64,000 nt of DNA from Oncomelania hupensis. Taxonomy: Eukaryota > Mollusca > Gastropoda > Littorinimorpha > Pomatiopsidae. The position numbers and the translations under genes are program-made. Below are positions 59,760-64,000 of this stretch, one piece after another (the first letter of the stretch is position 1; each line of letters opens with the position of its first letter). The stretch lies in the NCBI GenBank assembly GCA_036898135.1, contig CM072514.1, positions 12,264,824 through 12,328,823 of the forward strand, written 5' to 3'. The notes beneath the pieces were generated by a model. The model was not told the origin of the DNA, did not search any database, and saw nothing but the letters and a program-made list of their open reading frames with translations.

Positions 59760-59962
59760 GTTGTTGTTGTTTGTAGATTATAGTCACACGACACTTTCGC
59801 ATATAGGTGACTACTGGACCGATTTATACTGACACCAGCGGGCCAGTTGTTGGTAAAGGGGAAAATAATATGATCACACGTTGACCAATCCGGGATTCGA
59901 ACCAGCGACCTTTCGGTTACTAGCAAGACGCTCTTACCAACTGAGCTACCCGGCCCCTCACA
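59760..59962 (-). mobile_element. tRNA-derived SINE between two MITEs
   Basis: Minus-strand tRNA-like head 59956-59882 with A-box TAGCTCAGTTGGTAAGAGC and B-box GGTTCGAATCC, followed by a non-tRNA body to 59760. The anticodon stem is mismatched, so a functional tRNA is unlikely. Confidence 0.7.
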
Positions 59963-60259
59963 CCGGTGTGACATCCTCACAGTTCCTAGTATCTTAGCTG
60001 GGCTGGGAGCGAATGGGAGCATTCTGATTGGTCGATGCGTTACAAAATTCGACGCATGCGCACAGTGCTATCATAGTCTTCGTAAGGGTTAGGGTTAGAG
60101 TTTGGGTTAGAGTTCAGAGTTTAGGGTTAGGGTTTGGGTTAAGGTTAGGGTTATGACGCCTAAGAACTTCGTGAAAAAGCCGGCCCGACATGACCTAGCG
60201 CATGCGCAAATGCGCTCGGATAAACTAGGAAACCCGGAACTTGAAGGATGTGACACCGG
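59963..60259. mobile_element. Telomere-repeat MITE, copy 2
   Basis: Ends CCGGTGTGACATCC and GGATGTGACACCGG; the interior has TTAGGG-type repeats (60085-60155). It lies opposite to copy 1, enclosing the SINE. Confidence 0.8.
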
Positions 60260-60469
60260 GTTATTCAAAAATCTGTTTAAATGGTGAGGACAGCAGTTCT
60301 TTGATCCTCTTCCCTTCCCTCTCAGCTCTCACCTTTCTCTCCATCCGCTCCTCCCTACTAAATGTGTCTGAAGGGGGGTAATAAGTTGGTGTAACGCGCG
60401 CAGGAAGTAGTTGTCTCGCCTAAAACGCTGAGCGTTGGAGTTTAATAACGTCATTATTTGATCTAATCC

Positions 60470-60744
60470 TTATTAGCCTAGAGGATATTCTCCGGGGAAT
60501 AAGAGAATGGTCCAAAAGATAAATCTCCCCTTCTCTGCTGCAAGTGATTTGAGTTTGTAGAATTGCACCCATAGATACAGATTGGCCATTTCGCTGGGGA
60601 GACAAAAGGTTTGTGTATTACTATTACACCAGTGATAAAGGTGCCTCTCCATAACTCTTATTAGTTGCTGCGAGTGTGAGAGTATGTGCATGCGTGTGAG
60701 CGCTTTGAGCAGACAGTTGTCTGGAATCGCGCTTTATAAAATAA

Positions 60745-60781
<37 letters not shown>

Positions 60782-60870
60782 TCCGTGGAATGAGGGAATG
60801 ATAGCAAAGATCATCTCCCCTTCTCTACTGCTGCCTAACCATTTCGCTGGGTTTCTCGGCGCGAAGTCAC
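60470..60870. repeat. Diverged direct duplication with ATT microsatellite
   Basis: A block with gatattctccggggaataag and atctccccttctctgctg (60482-60540) is repeated in diverged form at 60775-60835. Between them lies a retroposon-type end (gcgctttataaaataaatt) with (ATT)n at 60747-60780. Confidence 0.6.
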
Positions 60871-61235
60871 AAAGAGTAGGCTATCCACGGCAAATTCATA
60901 CCGCCGGTAAAGGAGACAACCTTTTTTTCAGGAGTGCCCTTCCATAAATGCGATACGAAAGAATGAAACATTGATAGGCTTAGAAAATAGGGATCGTTGT
61001 ATTCTATTAGCAGATGCCTTTCTTTTAGTTACTATAGGGAGATTGTTACAATTTTTAAAAAGGGCGAGAGGGGATTGAACGGAGAAATTGATGTCAAAAA
61101 GAAGTACAGTAGGATTAATATTATTATACTTTTCCAAGGCAGCTTTAGTACTACTATTTTTGCTATACTTGAGAGACTGGAGAGATTGTATACACACTGA
61201 AAACAATAGATAAATCGCAGCACCGTATTTGTTTT

Positions 61236-62175
61236 CATCCTATCCTATCCTATCCGTAACTCTGAGGTCGTTGGGGCACCACAGATAATCGTCGGCATCC
61301 CTCTTCTTCTACCTCATTGCACTGTGCCTTGCAGGATGGTCTTTGCAAGGCCTGATGATCTGGTGACGTGGCCATACCATCGGAGTTTCCGATTTTTTCA
61401 CCACTGTGAGCAGGTCATCGTGTTGTCCAATGGCTTGTGTGATGGTCTGTCGGACTTCGTCGTTGGTGATGTGCTGGGTATAGGAAATGCCCAGAAGTCT
61501 TCTGTAGCACCTCATCTCCATGCTTTGTATTCCTCGTTGTAGATCTGCTGTGAGAGTCCATGTTTCGCAAGCGTATAGGAAGATGGAGATGACAAGGGAG
61601 CGCAGCAACCTTACCTTGGAATGTAGACTGATAGTCTTGTCTTCCCAAAGGAGCTTCAACCTTGCCAGGGCAGCAGTTGTCTGTGCGATCCTGGAGAAGA
61701 CTTCCTGTCGGGACCCATTGTCTAATACAATGGCTCCTAAATATTTGAAGCTAGGCACTGTGTTGAGGGATTGGCCTTGAACGTTGATGTCCATGTTGAT
61801 GCCAATGGTGCTGTTGGTCATCATTTTGGTCTTCTCTGCACTTATTTCCATTCCATATGCTCTGGAAGTGGTGTCAAGCCTCTGTGCCAGGTGTTCAAGT
61901 TCTTGTTCCTCTTCAGCCAATCCATCAATGTCATCCGCAAAACGAAGGTTGGAGATTGCTCTACCCCTATGCTGACTGTGCTTTTGTGATCTGCAAGGGC
62001 ATCTGACATGATGCGCTCTAGGAAGATGTTAAAATGTGTTGGAGAGAGTAGGCATCCTTGACGCACACCGATTGTTGTTTTGAACTAGTTTCCGATGGCG
62101 CTGTTATGGAGGTCTGCACTGGTAGCCTTGTCATACAGGCTTTTGATGACTTCAATAATTTTAGGGCTGGTGTTG
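61236..62175 (-). mobile_element. RTE LINE, reverse transcriptase C-terminus and 3' end
   Basis: Minus strand: frame 61920-61309 encodes [40 protein letters not shown] and VRLLRSLVISIFLYACETWT. The 3' end is truncated or rearranged near the tatcctatcctatcc repeat at 61236-61253. The catalytic part upstream is frameshifted. Confidence 0.88.
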
Positions 62176-62312
62176 TACACTCACAAACTGGTCCTTATAA
62201 AAGGGAGATATTTCTGGAGCTTCTACGACCAAACCTATTACAAGAAAACCTGTCTCATATAGGCTAAGTTGTTTGTATGACTTTAGTTTAAATATTTTAT
62301 TGAGAGCTATGT

Positions 62313-62321
62313 ATAATAATG

Positions 62322-62375
<54 letters not shown>

Positions 62376-62466
62376 TTAATAATATTAATAATATTAATAA
62401 TAACAACAACAACAACTACAACAACAACAATAATAATAATAATAGCAACAACAACAATAAATAAAT
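62313..62466. repeat. AAT/AAC microsatellite
   Basis: (AAT)n and (AAC)n mixed, with AATATT interruptions; gives a poly-Asn frame that is not a gene. Confidence 0.95.
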
Positions 62467-62479
62467 AAAAATCCCAATT

Positions 62480-64000
62480 TCTAAAGCTGAGAATTTGCAC
62501 TTTTTGCATTCTGTTCTCTGGCTAATTATTTAGAGAGGCATGCCGCCAAGGATTAAGATTTCGCGTATTATCATTTTCTTTTCTTCAATCTTTATTGCAA
62601 AGTGTCGAACACAGGTGTAGATGAGAGAGAAAGATAAATGAATGGAACTGCAGAAGTTATTCCACAAATATTAGAATCAGTTGTCTTTTCTTTTCTTTTT
62701 TCCTTTTTTTTTTTCAAACAGTGAATGTTTAGTTTCCAAGTGTCGATTCTCTCCTCTGCCGACATCTTTATTTGTAAAAGTGTAAACACAGGTGTTGATT
62801 ACCACACGGGCCACGCACGAGTTCACGCACACGCGCTCACGAAGGGGTGGGGAGAGGGGAGGGAGAGGAGAGAGCGATGGGAGGGGAGGTGTGAAAATCA
62901 GCTAAAAGAAACTTCGAATCTGGCTGTGGGGAAGGTAGGTTTTTAAAAAAAAAAAAAAAAAAAAAAAGAAGAAGACCTATCCTCCGTCAGTGTCTGGCTG
63001 CGATGTTTGGAAGGAGGGAGAGATAACCCTAGCAGTTGCGCACAGGAAAAACAGGTTCAAGACGCGATCTGAAGGCACGGCGTTTGAAGTGTTGTGTTTT
63101 GGGTGCATCCAGGATCGAATCCCGTGGGCGGGGGCTGGTACGTTCGGGGCACCGTGCCCTTGTAGTGTGAAATACTCCCGCTGTGGAATGTTGTCACAGC
63201 CAAAGCGTTACGCGTTTGGAGCGACATTACATCCTTGAACTTGGACAATTCGTCCACCGTTACTATTTGTCACGTAAAATGTGTTCACAACAAGCACAGT
63301 TATCCTTTTTTTTTTAATTCTCGCGCGACACATATGTAGATTTTGTTTGGTTCTATCCCAGGAGAATTTAAAAAAAATCTATGACCTATTACAAACTAAC
63401 CCTAATTAATTGTGTCTTCGGAGTTGACTCAAGAAGACACGCAAAGTTAAAACCATTGTCCCATGAAATCACAAAATTTTCCAGAAAATACTTTCTAACG
63501 AAGAAATGTTATTGGTACTGAGAAAAGTTAAAGACAGCATTTTGCGAGATTACACCGTCAAGTAATGTCACCTTGGTATCTTTCTACGTATTTTGTAGTT
63601 ACAATATGCCTCTGTGACTTATCATTTCTCTGCAACAAGAGATTGCTATACGCACAATGATAGATATAATTATTCCCAAGACATTCAACTGCTGTTTTAT
63701 CACTTCAAAGCAAGATCTTAATTGCACAGACATTAAACGAATTTCATTGACATGTTTCATGACAACATTTGTCGCGTGACGAGAGTTTTAAAAAAAAAAA
63801 AGGTGTTGCTACATTTACAGTTAAAATGGTGTGTCTCAGGAAAAACCGTCCCTTTTGTGACATTATTTCGTGGGTTGAGTCAGATATTCTTGAGATATGA
63901 CGGTCTTTGTATCAATGAAATATATTTTACCTGAACTACTCTCAACCTGCATTTTATATTTATCATGAGGTTCGACGTACTTTATTAAACATTGTTGTAG
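62480..64000. other. Right-hand flank, no gene recognised
   Basis: AT-rich with poly-A/T runs and one B-box-like ggatcgaatccc (about 63112) that hints at another decayed SINE (62990-63240). No exon is recognised on either strand. Confidence 0.45.

Noticed and set aside
59882..59956. tRNA gene (minus strand)
   Set aside because: Good A- and B-boxes, but the anticodon stem does not pair and a SINE body follows; treated as a tRNA-derived SINE.
59560..60160. Chromosome end (telomere)
   Set aside because: TTAGGG/CCCTAA tracts are short, degenerate, in opposite orientations and internal to MITEs with sequence on both sides.
62161..62509. Poly-Asn and poly-Leu/Ile ORFs
   Set aside because: Microsatellite translation (AAT/AAC)n, not a gene.

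Overview
This is a eukaryotic window: AT-rich, interrupted by introns, and dense with retroposons and miniature DNA transposons. It looks like a lophotrochozoan, most likely a marine mollusc (possibly a gastropod). That guess rests on repeat style and protein divergence only, so it is moderate. I see no prokaryotic operons, rRNA genes, functional tRNA genes or CRISPR arrays.

Two genes were reconstructed exon by exon, with splice phases that close correctly. (1) On the minus strand, 39040 down to 2182, is a complete ERC/ELKS/CAST gene, the active-zone and cell-cortex coiled-coil scaffold. It has 16 coding exons plus one 42-nt phase-neutral cassette exon, giving 1126 aa (1140 with the cassette). 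(2) On the plus strand, 39797 to 52447, is a complete RAD52 gene, the single-strand annealing protein. It has 12 coding exons and 468 aa. The genes are head-to-head, with 756 bp between start codons, and that gap carries two ETS-type elements. As I recall it, human RAD52 and ERC1 are also adjacent and head-to-head on 12p13.33. If so, this is a very old divergent gene pair with a shared promoter.

Layout: 1-2181 is flank or 3' UTR of ERC with a TA-flanked perfect palindrome. 2182-39040 is ERC, whose introns (the largest about 16 kb) hold LINEs (RTE and CR1/L2-like), SINEs and hAT-, piggyBac- and pogo-like miniature elements. 39041-39796 is the shared promoter. 39797-about 53790 is RAD52, with a 24-bp minisatellite, a pentanucleotide satellite, a hAT element carrying only a zinc-finger ORF, and a pogo-like element in its introns, plus a 31-bp minisatellite in its 3' UTR. 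53800-64000 is intergenic: two RTE fragments, and a cluster of three related palindromic elements that carry internal telomere-like repeats, two of them flanking a tRNA-derived SINE.

The two genes act in different processes (presynaptic/cortical scaffolding and homologous recombination). Their association here is one of genome organisation. At least four SINE families and about nine RTE pieces account for most of the remaining sequence.
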